Source of the DNA: Ignelater luminosus
Lineage: Eukaryota > Arthropoda > Insecta > Coleoptera > Elateridae
Reading direction: 5' to 3'
DNA: 64,000 nt
Assembly: GCA_011009095.1 (NCBI GenBank)
Contig: VTPC01002468.1
Span: 1-64,000, forward strand
The notes below the pieces were generated by a model. It was given only the letters and a program-made list of their open reading frames with translations, did not search any database and had not been told where the DNA came from. Position 1 is the first letter of the stretch. Each line of letters starts with the position of its first letter. The translations under genes and the position numbers were made by a program. Shown one piece after another: positions 24,641-38,700 of this stretch.

Positions 24641-25616
24641 CTTGTATGCCTCATTGCTTTGTCTGTAAGAAGTCATAAAAGAAGTGTCCATTGTTTGCGT
24701 AAACCATGAAATTAATACCCTCATTTCTAATATTTGTTCATCCATCACTCATGAGCGATACATAGGTTTCATTTACACGTTCATTAATTTTTTGTTTCAC
24801 TTTATCATAGAATTCATCAAGATAGACAGTTGAGACTTTCTTACGATTTGGAACTTTAAATGTCGGTTGACATCTTTCAAAAATTTTTTTCATCATTTCA
24901 ATTCGAACATTGATAGTGCACAGTTAGATAAGTATATTGCTTGACAAAATAAATCTTCAAGTTCAGTTTGTTTTCCAGCACTTATTTTATCAAAAAATGC
25001 TGATAGTTTCTGCAATTTTGACTTTTTGGAGTTAAGTTTATACCTGAAGCTCCTGGCATTGGTACAACTCTCTAAATTGGAAACAGCTTTACTTTTTCTT
25101 TTTTGTCACTCTTCTTCAGTTTGAAACATTTCTAAATCCTGATGTTCATTAAAAGAATTATTACTGTCTTCTGTGACTTAAAATCTGCAATTGTTTTAGT
25201 TTTTTTTACTTTTAGAAGAAAATTCCATAATTTAAGAATAAGAGTTAATAATTATACAAATAATTACAAAAAACATGTTTTAAGTTGAAACTTTACAGGT
25301 CTACAAGCAATTGTAAATTTAAAACCATGAAAAATTGAAATCCATATTTAATTATTTTGTTTTTAATTACAAATTTACAACAGAATGGTTTAAAACAATT
25401 AATTAAGGATAAAAATAAAATTCTTGGTAAACTTACATATTTGTACTTTTGCAAGCTGTGATTATTTTTTTTCATTCGGTCAGCATGAATGATATAAATT
25501 GTATTACAAAACTTGTACTGTGTTTTAACCTTTTTCGCTTTTTTTATTTCAACAAACAAGTCCCATATTGAAACTTCAGGTTTGGTTGATTTTCTACTTG
25601 TCTCGATGCAAAACAC
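24640..25616 (-). pseudogene. hAT transposase remnant, N-terminal half with BED-like finger
   Basis: Minus-strand reading from 25616 gives SIWDLFVEIKKAKKV, then FCNTIYIIHADRMKK, matching a BED zinc finger that has lost its first Cys. Near 25000 it reads KLQKLSAFFDKISAGKQTEL, then AIYLSNCALSMFE. Near 24800 it reads RCQPTFKVPNRKKVSTVYLD, then SLMSDG with a stop where Trp is usual. This order fits a hAT transposase N-terminus. It is degraded and not a functional gene. Confidence 0.6.
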
Positions 25617-25796
25617 TTACCTAATCAATCTATCAAGAAATGCTGAAACTCAAACTTGAAACCCATTCTAACAGCAAAAGCAATATTTGCCGGGGATTCC
25701 TCGTTTAAAAGATTTTGACCAATTTTTGACCTGATCAAAATGTTCTTGGTCAGTTGACCGAATTTTGTGCAGGTCAATTGATGGTGCACAATTCTA

Positions 25797-26741
25797 CTGG
25801 TTATACTGGTGTAGTCTTAAAATCCAGTAGTAGATTTTAGCGTTACTAAGACCGTGTAAAGTGGCTATTATGTATAAAAAAAGGTAATGTTTTTATTTGG
25901 AATGCAACTGTGTAGAGAGTGTAGATTACCTAGAACTGAATCTCACTCCAAATCAGTCAGTACACTAAGGGTAAATTGGTCAGTATAAGTGTTCTACTTC
26001 TACCAGGCCCACTGTTTATCCAACTTTGGAAAATTATGGTTACTACTACTTCCAAGCAGTTGCTATTGGTTGTTGTCGCATGTGTTTTTCATGTAGTCAC
26101 TTCTCATAAAGATGAGAGTAGTTAATAAATAAAAAACAATATTTCAGCAAATTGATCTGCCTGACAAATATGCAGTTAAATGCTATAATATATCATTTCT
26201 CTAGTGGCCCTTGACACATTTCAAAAGCTTCTTTAGACCACTAAAACAAAGCATTTTTAAATATTCTTACAAATACTGATAATATGTAATATACCTATCT
26301 TCCAATTATGAAGCTGAATGACTGCAATAAAAATGAATTGATGTTGGTTAAACTTGAAACAATACTTGTCTAGTCATCGTGAGTCAAACTTGTTAGTTGA
26401 TTGTTGTTTATTTACATCTTGTATGCAGAAAACTACTCAAGACTTTTTTTACTTAATATAGCAGAGTGACCGACCGTGATGAAACTATCTACAGCTCATA
26501 ATTCTTGTACGAAGTATATTATTTAAAAAAAGTTGGCCTTTGAGTTCTAATATCAAATACTAGGTGAACAGTTGACTACCTATTGTTTTTAATAGGATAA
26601 TAGTACTACTAAGATTTAGTAGAACTTTATGAACATGGTCCAGAATATTTATCTAATTGAAAAAAATAATCTGTTGATTCATAATTGAAAAAAGAGTAGA
26701 TGCTTTTATTAGGTAATATTTATTTGCAGCAATAATTGAAG
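25797..26741. other. N4BP2 upstream region
   Basis: No gene or clear repeat is visible. A 3' splice-site-like TATTTGCAG (26721-26729) lies 12 bases before the N4BP2 ATG, so an upstream non-coding exon and the promoter may lie here or further upstream. Confidence 0.35.
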
Positions 26742-29700
26742 ATGGCAGCTAATAGTGGATCTATGGAAAGAACGATGCAAGCTGAAGAAACTGTTCATCA
26801 TTTAATTGAACTTTTTGGAAATGTCTTGGATTTGGAAATAATTCAGTCTGTTGCTCTTAACTGTGATTATAATAGTAAGTAAACAGTAATAGATTTGTTT
26901 GTTCTAAGCATGTATAATTTTCAATTTTAACTTAATTTTATTGCAATATCATATGTAATTATGTACGTATTGTTTATGGACATGTCTAGAAATCCACTCA
27001 ATTTTTGATTAGGTAATCATATATTATCATAGATAACTATCACTGCTTGTAATATTATACCTAATATAATATGAACGCAGCATCTATCAGTAGTCATGTG
27101 GTATTTCAGAAATTAATTAGCATAATGAGTTTCAACGAGCTATATTTTTTGATTAATGTTGTACTCATATGAACAAATTACAATACTAAGAAGCACACTT
27201 GGTTTATCTAAAACTAGGTGAACATAGCATTATGCAGTTTCTCCAAGTTATAGGCATAAATAACTACACATATTTATGAATCTCAAAATATAATTTGAGT
27301 TCAATTTTTCTGTTTAGCTCTAAGACATTTTAACCACAATTTGCAAATTTTTATAGTTTATATGAGGTGTCAGAGTAATTGTTAACCAGAGTTGAGGTAC
27401 TCAGTACAAAAATGTACTGCAAATACAGTAATCAGTAGTATAAGTACTTTAAGTAGTTTACTTTCAGTACTTTTAATATTGCTGTACTGGTACTGGAATT
27501 TCCAGTATTCTTTCTACAAAGTACTGGTACTGGTACTTTTCTTTTAGAATTTTTAACAAGTACTACTTGTTACTTAAAAAAGTACTGTAAAAATATAAAC
27601 TACTGCCAGTATTGTTTCCAAGTACTCCCAGTGTGAAAAGTACTGTAAAATTATAAACACTCCAAGTAGTTTACTGAAGCACTTCCAGTATTACTTTTTT
27701 ATATAGAAATAATCCAGGTGCTACTTATTTAGCATTTAGGGAGGAAAAGAGAGACACTTTATTTTCATAACTATCATCGCATTAACCTGTAAAACCTGGT
27801 CGTTACATGATTAGCACACAGTACAAGGCAAAATCTTAGTTTGCTATTTTTCGCCCTTTTTGCTCCTACAATTTTTTTCCTTATTTTGATAATCTTTTTT
27901 GTTTGTTTCTCATATCTTTCCAATTATTTTTTAAGTTATTCCATAAAATGTAAAATTTAAAATGTCAGTATATGCTTTTTAAGAAAACAAATAATACCTA
28001 TGAATTCTGAATTTGCTGTCTTTGATAGTTTCATATACATACATAATTAAAAAGTAAAACAAAAAACAAAGACATTTCACATTTCAAATTCAGGATTAAT
28101 CTAAGAAAAAATTTTAAAATTCCAAGGATACCTTTGACTCAAAATACTTATTATGGGTACCTTCTTCCAAACATTGTATCTATGCATGCAAAACTTGAAA
28201 AAACAGAACTGGCGGGAGACATTAAATGATTGTGTAAGCCTCTAGATTACGTCTTAGAATCCATACAAAGACGATTTAATGAAATCTTTAAGTTGCAATC
28301 TAAGAGATTTAAGATGAGGTGGTATAACGTCTTTAGAGATACAGACGTTTAAATATCTGCAAAAGATATTCAGTCTTGGGTACTGGATGCCGCTTTGAAC
28401 TTTAAAGAATTAGGAGATTCTGAGATGGTTGTCAGCGAAAATGCTGAAGATACGTTTTTTGATTTTAAAGACGACAATGAAATTTTTAGGCCGGCAGTGC
28501 TGCCGTCAAATGAAACATTCCAAACTCAGTTCGAATTTGAATTGTTGAAGTACTTAAATGATAAAAGAATAAACTTGGCAATGTTGAACGATTATGAGGT
28601 TATAAAGAAATTATTCATAAAATACAACTGTATTTTACCATCTTCTGCCTCTGTGGAGCGACTATTTCATTTGTACAAATTATCAACGCACCAAGACGTC
28701 ACGCACTCAGTGACACCAATTTTGAGAAATTGATGTTACTGAAAAGCAATACAAGTCTTTTATATACCTAGTAAATAATATCTTTGTTAGTTATACATAT
28801 AAACAAGGGTTATACTTTTGATTTAGCTTAGCCTTTTTGTATATATTTCTTAGTTTTATTTCCTAATTTACTTTGTTTTTGGAAACTTAAATTGTGGTAC
28901 AAATTGTTATTAAAATATATGTACATAGGTGTATACCTATGAAATGAGACCTTTTTTTTTCAATTTTAAACGTTTATTAACAAAAAATGGTTACAAATTT
29001 AATCTTCAAAATAATAGCCATCGCTAGCGACACATTTTACCCATCTCTCAGGCAATTTGTGAATGCCGCGCCAAAAAGATTGGCCGTTTTTGGCCGCAAA
29101 CCAATCATCGAGCCATTTTTTGGCTTCTTCGTGAGAATTGAAGCGCTGCTCGGAAAGTGCGTGGCCCATCGATGCAAACAAATGATAATCGGAAGGCGCC
29201 AAGTCTGGTGAGTAAGCCGCATGCACCAGCGGTTCCCAATCGTACGTCTCCACCAATTCCCGGGTCGCTCTTGTTCGATGTGGTGGTGCATTGTCATCAA
29301 GAAAAATTACTTTGTGACGCCGATCGGCATATTCTGGGCGTTTTCGGTGTATAGCGCTGTTCAAATCGGCCAATTGTCGTTGGTAGCGTGCACCGTCAAC
29401 TGTTTCACCTGGTTTTAATAGCTCGTACCAAATCATACCCTGCTGATCCCAGAAAACACACAGCATTGCCTTGCGGCCGAAGCGATTTGGTTTGGCCGTT
29501 GATTTTGGCTTGTGGCCGGGCGGACCATACGATCGTTTACGCTTGGGATTGGAGAAATACACCCGTAACGATTCGATGCAAAAAAGACTTCCTTTTGAAC
29601 CGGGAGAGCAGCATTTCACAAGTGGTTTTTCGGTTCTCTTGCTGCCTTTCAGTCAGTTCATGCGGCACCCATCTTCCGACCTTTAAAATCATGCCCATGT

Positions 29701-32700
29701 CTTTCAAACGTTTGCAAATGGTTTTTTGGGTCACTCCCAACTGCTCTGCCATCATTTCTTGCGTTTGACCATCATCTTCATTCAACAATGCTTGCAATTC
29801 GGTGTCCTCAAACTTTTTCGGTGGCCGGCCACGTTCCTCGTTCTCCACGCTAAAATCACCACTTCGGAATTTTTCAAACCACCTGAAGCACTGTGCTCTG
29901 CTTGGAGCATGTCCACCGTAAGCTTCTATAAGCATTTGATGAGCTTGAGAAGCGTTTTTCTTCAATTGATAACAGAAAATCAACGATGTCCGCAAATCGT
30001 AGTTTGAAGGCACGAAATTCGACATTTTTAAGAGCGAAAAAAATGCGTTGTTGTATGAAACATCACAAACAATGAATTGAATATTGTTGACAGATGACAG
30101 ACGAAAAAAATAAGACATTTGGGACAGTTTAAAAATACTCCTAGCGACATCTGTGGTCTAATAGCTGAAAGTCTCATTTCATAGGTATACATCTGGTACA
30201 TGTATCTTTTGTAGTTTTATATATCGATAATTATTATTGATAATTTGAAAAAACAGAAAATATGACAAATTATATAAAACATAATTAAAACAATTTATTT
30301 TATAAGTTTCTGTTTAATATCATTATTATGTTAAAATTCTTTTTTAGTAAATCGACTAATAAGACATCAATATGTACCTTGATTGTCACTCAAAAAGTAA
30401 AAAGACAGTCTGAAGATTCTATTCGGTAACATTCTCATATAAAATCAAATAGTAAAGATACTTACTTTGCAGTACTGCAATACTGGAAATTATTCAAGGA
30501 GTATTTACTTAATACTGGTACTCTGCCTTTTAAGAAAGTACTTGCAGTACTTGAAACTACTGCCAGTACTTGAAACTACTGTCAGTACTTAAAAGTAATC
30601 TGAAGTACTCAGAAGTACTGGAAATATCTAAAGGGTATTTACTTAATACTGATACTGCAAAGTTTTGATTTCCAGTACTTTACTGAATATTCCAAGTACT
30701 ATTGAAAAGTACTGGTACTTAGTACTGCAAGTAAAAGATTCATGGTTTGATACTGGATACTGGTTACTCCCAGTACTTTTACTGAATACTGGTCACAGCT
30801 CTGTTGTTAACTATATGAAAACTGCAAGTGTAAATAATTTAAATGGTATAATTTTAAAATAAGATAGTGATAAGATATTCATTGTTTGCTTGCTTTTTAA
30901 ATAATAATTAATAGTACTCTAGTATTTTTTTATTCCATGTACTGCATTGCATACTATGATGTTATACAGGGTATTCCAGAGACATTCAGACTTTAATAAA
31001 CATGAGTGAAATTAGATTTTCAGATTCTAAAATCAATTTTAGAAGATGCAAATATGATCTAGCATGATATGCTATAAATTTGTATTTTTATAAATATATC
31101 ATGTTCATATATTTTGCAATTAATACAAGGTGGTTAAACACTTATGTCAGGTGGTTTAAAATGAAAATGGTTACAGATAGAAAAAGTTTTTGATTAGGAA
31201 GGTGTCTTCTACAATGTCATACCATCACCTTTATTGTTTTTCATCAATAGTAAATAACTGGCAGTGCCAACCACGATTGTTTTAAATTACACCATATCTA
31301 GTAGGCGATGTCAATCAATAACAAATTTTATTCTCTTTACAGATGTTCAATTATTTTGTACTCTTACATAACAATGTTTTTGATAAAACGCCAATAATGG
31401 AAGAAATAATGATATGTTGTGGAAATTTAATAAAGCTCAATAAATGTGTAGGTGGCCGTGATTTCTGTAGGATAAGGATAAATATCTGTAAAACATAAGT
31501 AAAATTCTGAGAACACATTTATTAATATAAATCATAATTTTTAATTATAAATAATTGTATTCAACACATTCACTTATTATGAAATAAAATTAATTTAATA
31601 AACTTATGCCTAATTCTATTACTTTTATTAGAGTAATTTTCAACGAACTCCAATAGGAGTCGTTGCTGAATTTGTGAAGTCTGTGTCTATCTATCCACAT
31701 TTCTTCAAATTCTGAAATTTTTTTTAGAATTGTATTCTACATCAAAAGCTAAGAGATATGTTTTAGTTTTTTTTATATCACCTCAGGAACATGGTTGAAA
31801 TGGCTGCCAAAATTTGAAAATTTCTTAAAACTGTTGCTCCAATTCAATAACAAAACTGAGTTCGTTGTGGTTATGCTTTGCATTCCCAGATGTTTTACTT
31901 TGGCCTCATGGTGCAATCTAACCTTTAAATATACAGGGTGATCATTTTAAAATTTCCCCCCTTGAATAACACTTTAATTAGTAAAATTATCAAAAATCTC
32001 TGAAACGCGTCGATTTTGTTTTGGACGGGGACATTTAATAACCTACTCTAGTCAGTTGAGAAATGTTTACCCACCACCCCCACCCCAAAATTTTAAATGG
32101 CACTACCCCATGTGTGATATATCATTTTAAAGGGTATAAGATTCTCAATCTTTTACATCAAAGAAAATCAAAATTGGGCCAGCTGTTCATGAACTAGAGA
32201 CAGAAATATATCTAATTTAATCAATACACTTCTGTGTCTAGTTCACGAACGGCTGGGCCGATTTTAATTTTTTTTATGTAAAAAATTGAGCTTCAGCAGC
32301 TAGTTATTTTATGGTAATTCTAAATAATGTAACGATTATAAGAAACAAAATAAACTAACAGCATATTACATTTTTAGGATAGCACTCCAGATTCACTAAA
32401 AAATATATTAGAAAGGCAGCTTGTAGCAAGAAATACCAAATTTACACCAGAGTTGCATTTGCTTTAACTTTTCATTATTATTCACCCTGGGCATATAATT
32501 TTGTGTGTGAAGAATTTAATGATTTATTGCCTCACCCAGGCATGCTTCAAGAGTGGTACACGGTTATAGATGGGGCACCTAGGTTTTCAAAAGAAAGCTT
32601 TAATGCTTTAAAATTGCAAGTGCAAGAAGATAAAAATGTAATAATTAATCTGGTGATGGATGAAATATCCATTAGAGAGTTAATTGAATATTCTAATGGA

Positions 32701-35700
32701 TGGTATTATGGTTATGTTGACCTAGGAATGGGTAATGAAAATGACAGAGGCCATGATAATAAAGATGAAGCAAAAAGCGCATTTGTTTTTATGGGCGTTT
32801 CATTAAGATCCCAGTGGAAATTACCTTTAAGATATTGTTTAATTAAAAGTCTGTCAGGCTCACAAAGAGCTAATTTATTAAAGAAATGCCTCCAGTTAAT
32901 TGAAGAATGTGGAGCACAATGTAGATCTATTACTTTCGATGGAGCAGCCGTAAATATTGCCATGTGCAATGAATTCCCTGATAATATGAAGCCATCTTTC
33001 AAGTTTTACAATATGAAAGTTCATACGTTCTGGGATGCTTGCCATATGGTAAAGCTAGTAAAAAATACTTTAGAGAATAGAAAAATATTATATGATCTAA
33101 ATGGCAATCCAATTTAATGGAAATACATAGAAAACCTGGAAAAATTACAAGTGAGGAAGGCTTGAGAGCTGGGACAAAATTAACTGTCAGACATATAAAT
33201 TTTCAAAATGAAAAAATGAAAGTGTCATTAGCAGTACAAACGCTAAGTGCAAGTGTTGCTAGAGCTTTGCTATTTTGTAAAGAGCTAAACATAGAAGGGT
33301 TCCAGAATTGCCAAGCAACTGCAACTATTGTTTGGTGATCAACGGATCAACCATGTCTTTGGCACACTAAATGCAAAGCATTATGTTCAAGAAATTTTGA
33401 AATTATTAAAAAGTGAAGATATACATTGATTATTTAAGCAAACTTTGAGATAACCATGGAAATCTCATAATTGAATCAAACCGAAAAACAGGCTTTTTAG
33501 GACTCATTGTTAGTTTGAAAAGCTTATTAAACCAGTATAAAGATTTGGTTATGACAAATTATCTGAGTTTTATCTTGAGCTATAAATTAAACCAAAACCA
33601 CATCGAAATGTTTTTTTTCCTTTACAGATAAAATATACTTTTCTAGTTTTTTCTTCTCTTGACTTAATCATTTGCATTTCTCCCTCTGTTCTGTTACTAC
33701 CTGTTTAAGAAATTCCAAATTGCGCTTCGCTCTTCTTAGTCTTAAGAAGTGCTCTGATTTTAAGTTACCAACATCTCGGGGAGTTCTTGAATCTATAAAA
33801 CATACATATATGATAATCCTAAAGAAAACTGGTACATTTCATCCAAGTAATTTATAGTAAAATGTCTTAATTACCTGTACATGAACTTATATTAGCATCA
33901 ATTATGCTACTTTGCACAACTGATTGTATAACTAAACAGCTAGGCCCAAAGTCTACTTCCATTTTTTCACATTCATTGTTTAAAATCAAAGAAGGTACAG
34001 CCTCTATATGTGTAAGCATCATCTTGTTATAATCATTGAATTGTAATCTAACTCTGTAAAAAGTTTAAAACAAATAATAGAAGAAGGTTTTAATTGGCAT
34101 TCCTCCAATCTACATGCATCAATCTAAGCATGACGATTCTTAGTTTTTGGAAATCTACAAAGAAGTAAAATTTTACTGTCACGTGCCATTTAGTAGATTA
34201 TGCAAAAATTGTAGATAATTAAATTTAGCACTTACTCATGAAAATTCAATGTTTCATCTTGTGAAGTCAATTTACAAACAATACAAAGTTTGTAACCCAA
34301 CTATTAACAATAACTTTGCAAATTGTGCACCATGTGTCACTGATGCTGTCAAGCGTCAAAACTAGCATTTAAGACCTACATTGTGTGCATGAAGCGCAGG
34401 ACCGTACCTAGCAGGGTTTAGATAAAAAGCATCCAAGAGATGACTGGCCAATATAATGTTATGAAAAGAATGCGGAAAATAGAAGCATATGTTGTGCATA
34501 TTGGTCTTAAACATGCATATACTCTAATACGGCGTCATCTAATCTATACCCTTACCATATCTCTGAATTTACTCAAAGAAATTGTCATGTAAGGGTACAA
34601 AACATTTGAACATCTGTAAAGAGAATAAAATTTGCTACCAGTTGATATCACCTACTAATGTTGAATTTTTACCCTTTTGGGATGACATCACAATTTTCCT
34701 TCTCATCTTTAGTTAAACAACAGAAATAGAAAATAAAACAAAAAAAGGTACCGCATTTATTCTTTTATTAATTGCCAGCCTGAACATCAAGAAGACAGTG
34801 CTTTTACATATTTTAGCTACTTTCAAGTTTGTCAAGTTTCTTTCTGATTCAATCTGAAGCATACATAAAGTTACCAGAAAATGACATCATCTCAAAAGGG
34901 TAAAAATTGGATTTAAAAAAAAATGTAGTTGGCATATTAATAAAGAATGAAGGTGATCATATTAGGTTCTACAAGACGCCTTCCTTGTCAGATTCTCTTA
35001 ATAACCCTTTTTTTATCTGCAACCGTTATCATTCTAAACTACCCAATATAGTAAGTGTTTACAGGGTGAAATTGAAATAGAGAGAAAAGATTTAATGGAT
35101 AATAGCTGATGCCTAGAGATGCCCACTTATAACATTAATTTAATTTAAACAGCGCTTTTTTGAAGAAAGGGATGGGTCCACGTTTTGAGAACCGCTGGTG
35201 TAGACCCTCATAAGTTTCTAAAAAAATTTCTTAGAATGACATCATACCATAATAAAGATTTAAACTTGTTGAAGTTTGTTTCTATGTATTTAATCTTCAT
35301 TTTCAGTTACAGGAATTCGAGTTCAATGTTTTCGAGTACAGAACTAACCTATCGCAATCTCACACATTTGCATTGAAAGCAGCTACTTAACTATTGTTAA
35401 TTTAAAGCAAAAATCTGCAGATTACCTTTGCCATGGTAGCAAAAGAAAATCGTCCAATTGAAAGACCTTCAAAAAAAAGGCATAAAGGCCTCAACACATA
35501 AACATCATTTATTGTGTTGTCTCAATTTATACAATCAATTACAAAATTCTAATTCACATGAGGCGTAAATCACTGTACAACAAAACAAAAAACAATAAAT
35601 TATAAAAATTGTGTATTTTTGCTGTCATCTTAGTATCACATTTGAGAATTTATTATCTTGAGCTTCCTCAATTATGCACAAACTACACACACATACACAT

Positions 35701-38700
35701 ATTGTTTTCTTGATGTACTATGATTAAATTTTTTTTAACTATTTCAATTTCACCCTGTAGAACTTGATAACAGTTCATTTTTGAATCCATTATTATTAGA
35801 CTTTTCTTGTTTGTTTTAAGCTCTAGCATAGAGACTGGCAACTAGAGTTCAATGCATGCCCAGTTGCATGTGTGTTATATGGCATGTTTGGTTGCACTTG
35901 ATTACCCATCTCTGGTCTAGAGACTAGAACATACTCTTATTAATATATTATGACTGAATGGGACACCCTATATACATCATACATATCAGTATCACAGAAT
36001 GAAAAGAATGTTTAGCTTTGTGCTGGTTTTTCATGTTCCCCCATATATTAAATCAGGAGGTAGATTGATTGCATTATCCAGTCGCCCATTCTGATGGGTC
36101 AACATTTCTTAATCTGAAATAGCACTTGTTAAGTGCATGCTGCAACTTATTATCTGTATCATACATGTGTGCATGGTATTTTCCTGTCTTACTTAAACAT
36201 GTCATTTAAATATTTTGCATTTATTCATTGTTCAATAGTTGTCTTCCTAGGTGAAAGGCTCTACGGACATGTCTTTAATTAAATTATGAATATATTTTGT
36301 AATAATATAACAAATATTTATAAATAAGTTACATTTTATTATTCTATTTCAGTTGAGACAACTTCTCAGATATTGCTTGAAATGTCTAGTACTATTGGTG
36401 CTGTTCCAAAGCAAACTTCACCAGAATGGAAGAAAAATAATGGTAAACAGATGATGTCTTATGCAAGTGCCACAAATAACTTTCCACTGAAAAAAAGTAG
36501 TGATGATGATGATGTTATATTTGTGCCAGAATCGCCGAGTAGAATAAATCCTAAAAAATGTACATTGTCAACGCAGAAGAAAACCGCTTCGCCTCAACGT
36601 AAGTCGAAAAAAGAACAAGAGTTTGATAGAGTTGTATTACATGTACGACAAGGTTCAAAAATCTTGATTTTAATGAGAGGATTACCAGGAAGTGGGAAAT
36701 CTTACCTTGCTAAGCAAATTATTGATAGAAGTATTGGTTATCCCAATTATTCTGACTTTATATTAAGTGCAGATGACTTTTTTGTTGATCGATGGACAGG
36801 CAGGTATGTGTACGATCGATTAAAATTAACCAAAGCACATGAGTGGAATCATCAGAGAGCTTATAAAATTATGAGTAAAGGCATTAGTCCTGTAATAATT
36901 GATAATACTAATTTACAGACCTGGGAAATGAAACCATATGTAATGATGGCTGTTAATTTTGGCTATAGCATAGAAATTGTTGAACCTTTCACACATTGGG
37001 CATTTAATGATAAAGAGTTGGCACGCCGAAATTTACATGACGTACCTAAAGTCAAAATTAAAGAAATGCTTGAGAGATATGAGAAAAATATTACTCCACA
37101 TAAATTGTTATCCATATATTGTTTGGCTTATTCTCCTAATTTCAAGCCACCAATAAATAGAAATTATCCACCTATTGATCATTTGTATTGTAATGGAGTA
37201 AGCAGTACGTCATTCACAAATAATATAAGTAATAAGAAGATTATCAAACAGAATAATCGAATGAAGAAAGCAGAATCACCAGAAGTTCAAGATTTAATGG
37301 ACTTTGAAAGTGATTTATGTGTTAGATCGGCAAGTGGTGAAGAAAAAACAAATTCTGAATCTGATCTTGATAATATTTTAATGTATAATGCTAGTAGCAA
37401 TAGCAGTCCAGATATTTTAAAACCTGATATATGTAATTTTCCTCATAAACATAATGCAGTTTTCAGTATAAATTCAGAGCCAGAATTTAAAAAGGCTCGA
37501 ACCTTTTCTGAGAATTTTACAGATGATGCAAACATAATTAAAATCATGCAAGACACATTAAATTTTTCTAGAAATGAAACTTCTGAAGCTGCTTCTAGTT
37601 CTCCAAAAAATGCCGAACAAATTAAGAAAGCTAGAGATCTATATCCTAAGTTAAATCTTTCTTCTTGGGGATTGCCAGATGATGCAGTATCATCTTGGGA
37701 GACATGGGACATTGTAAAGCCTGTAAATTCTTCAAATGATTCAGAAACAATCCACTTTATGCCAAACTTGAATACAGCATCATCTACTGCTTTGTATGTG
37801 TCAGATTCTGCAACAAACACTTCTAGTGCTGATTTTGCTGTTTTAGACAAAAATGATTGTATTCCTGAAAATGTTAAGCTACTAAAAGCAAGAAGTCGAA
37901 ATATAAATGAAGGTGTTATTGGCCCAACAGCTAATTCTTCAAAGAAAACTCTTTTGGATAAAAGTTCTATGACTAATGAGGATGTGTTGAGAGCAGCTTT
38001 GTCTAGAGAACGTGATGCAAGTGATGAAAAGCACATTGCAACATTAATTTCTCTCTTTCCGGGAATACCTACTGATTATTTAAAAGATGTGTATGAAAAA
38101 TGTGATAGAGATATTAATTGGACAGGAGATATATTGCTGGATGATAAGAAAGAATTTATACCATTTTTACAAAGCAATGATAATGACAATAATAATAATG
38201 ATGAGGAAAGTAGTTTAGCAACACAAGAAGGAAATAGAAATGAGAATGTCTCTGATTCGTTACAATTAAATATAGAAGAACTATCAATTACACCAGATAT
38301 TCTTAAGGAAAATCTAGATAATAAGAAAAATAAGACACAAGAAGACACAGAAGAAATAAAAAAGCATATTGAAGAAAATGTTGAAATTAATAAGAATTAT
38401 TATTCTGAACACATCTTAAAATTAAAGAATCAAAGATATGGGACTACCAGCAAACTTATTGATTCACAGCCTTCTACATCAAAAGGATCTGCCTTTGAAG
38501 CATATCCTACTTCATCAGGAGAAGTAATTGCAGTAAATACTGATGTAGATCTAGATAATTTTGACCCAGACATAGATTTTCCTGAGTTTGAGGAAGAAGA
38601 AATGATGGAACTGAATTTAGGTAATGGTGTTATTTCACAATTGGAAACACATTTTGGTTTCTCTCAAATGTTACCACAAGGTTTTCTTCCTGTTATTCAC

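Larger units (their letters stand above)
20800..25796 (-). mobile_element. Decayed hAT element with nested insertions (ends tentative)
   Basis: Minus-strand fragments of a hAT transposase run in the right order from 25616 down to 23150. The candidate outer ends TAGAGTTGTG (20800) and, inverted, TAGAATTGTG (25796) match. Both are followed by subterminal sequence rich in GGTCAA/TTGACC. An 8-bp duplication is not evident, so the ends are provisional. A 448-bp MITE, a TTA microsatellite and a LINE fragment lie within. Confidence 0.5.
27387..30803 (+). mobile_element. hAT element with exact 8-bp TSD, invaded by a mariner
   Basis: The ends CAGAGTTGAGG (left) and CAGAGCTGTGA (right, inverted) are each flanked by TTGTTAAC (27379-27386 and 30804-30811), an 8-bp duplication as for hAT. 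Both subterminal regions (27400-27720 and 30450-30790) are packed with AGTACT/CAGTACT motifs. These are candidate transposase-binding repeats. The interior has a decayed hAT transposase C-terminus (28235-28733). A mariner (28924-30196) interrupts it, and without that the element is about 2.1 kb. It lies in N4BP2 intron 1. Confidence 0.85.
31300..34656. mobile_element. P-element/THAP9-like relic with convergent halves
   Basis: Inverted repeats of about 76 bp (31300-31376 and 34581-34656; shared block CATCTGTAAAGAGAATAAAA read on the plus strand at right) bound a 3.36-kb segment. The RNase-H-like half of a P-type transposase is on the plus strand (32390-33615). The THAP finger and coiled-coil half is on the minus strand (33640-34320). 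The halves converge. A TA-flanked MITE end (31934 on) lies inside. No 8-bp target duplication was recognised. It is in N4BP2 intron 1. Confidence 0.6.

Noticed and set aside
29037-29768. Multiple plus- and minus-strand frames across mariner copy 1
   Set aside because: Alternative-frame shadows of the transposase; the same set recurs at 48489-49153 in copy 2.
37443-38348. Minus-strand frames of 197 and 90 residues
   Set aside because: They are antisense to the conserved N4BP2 coding exon and Ser/Leu-rich as expected for a shadow.
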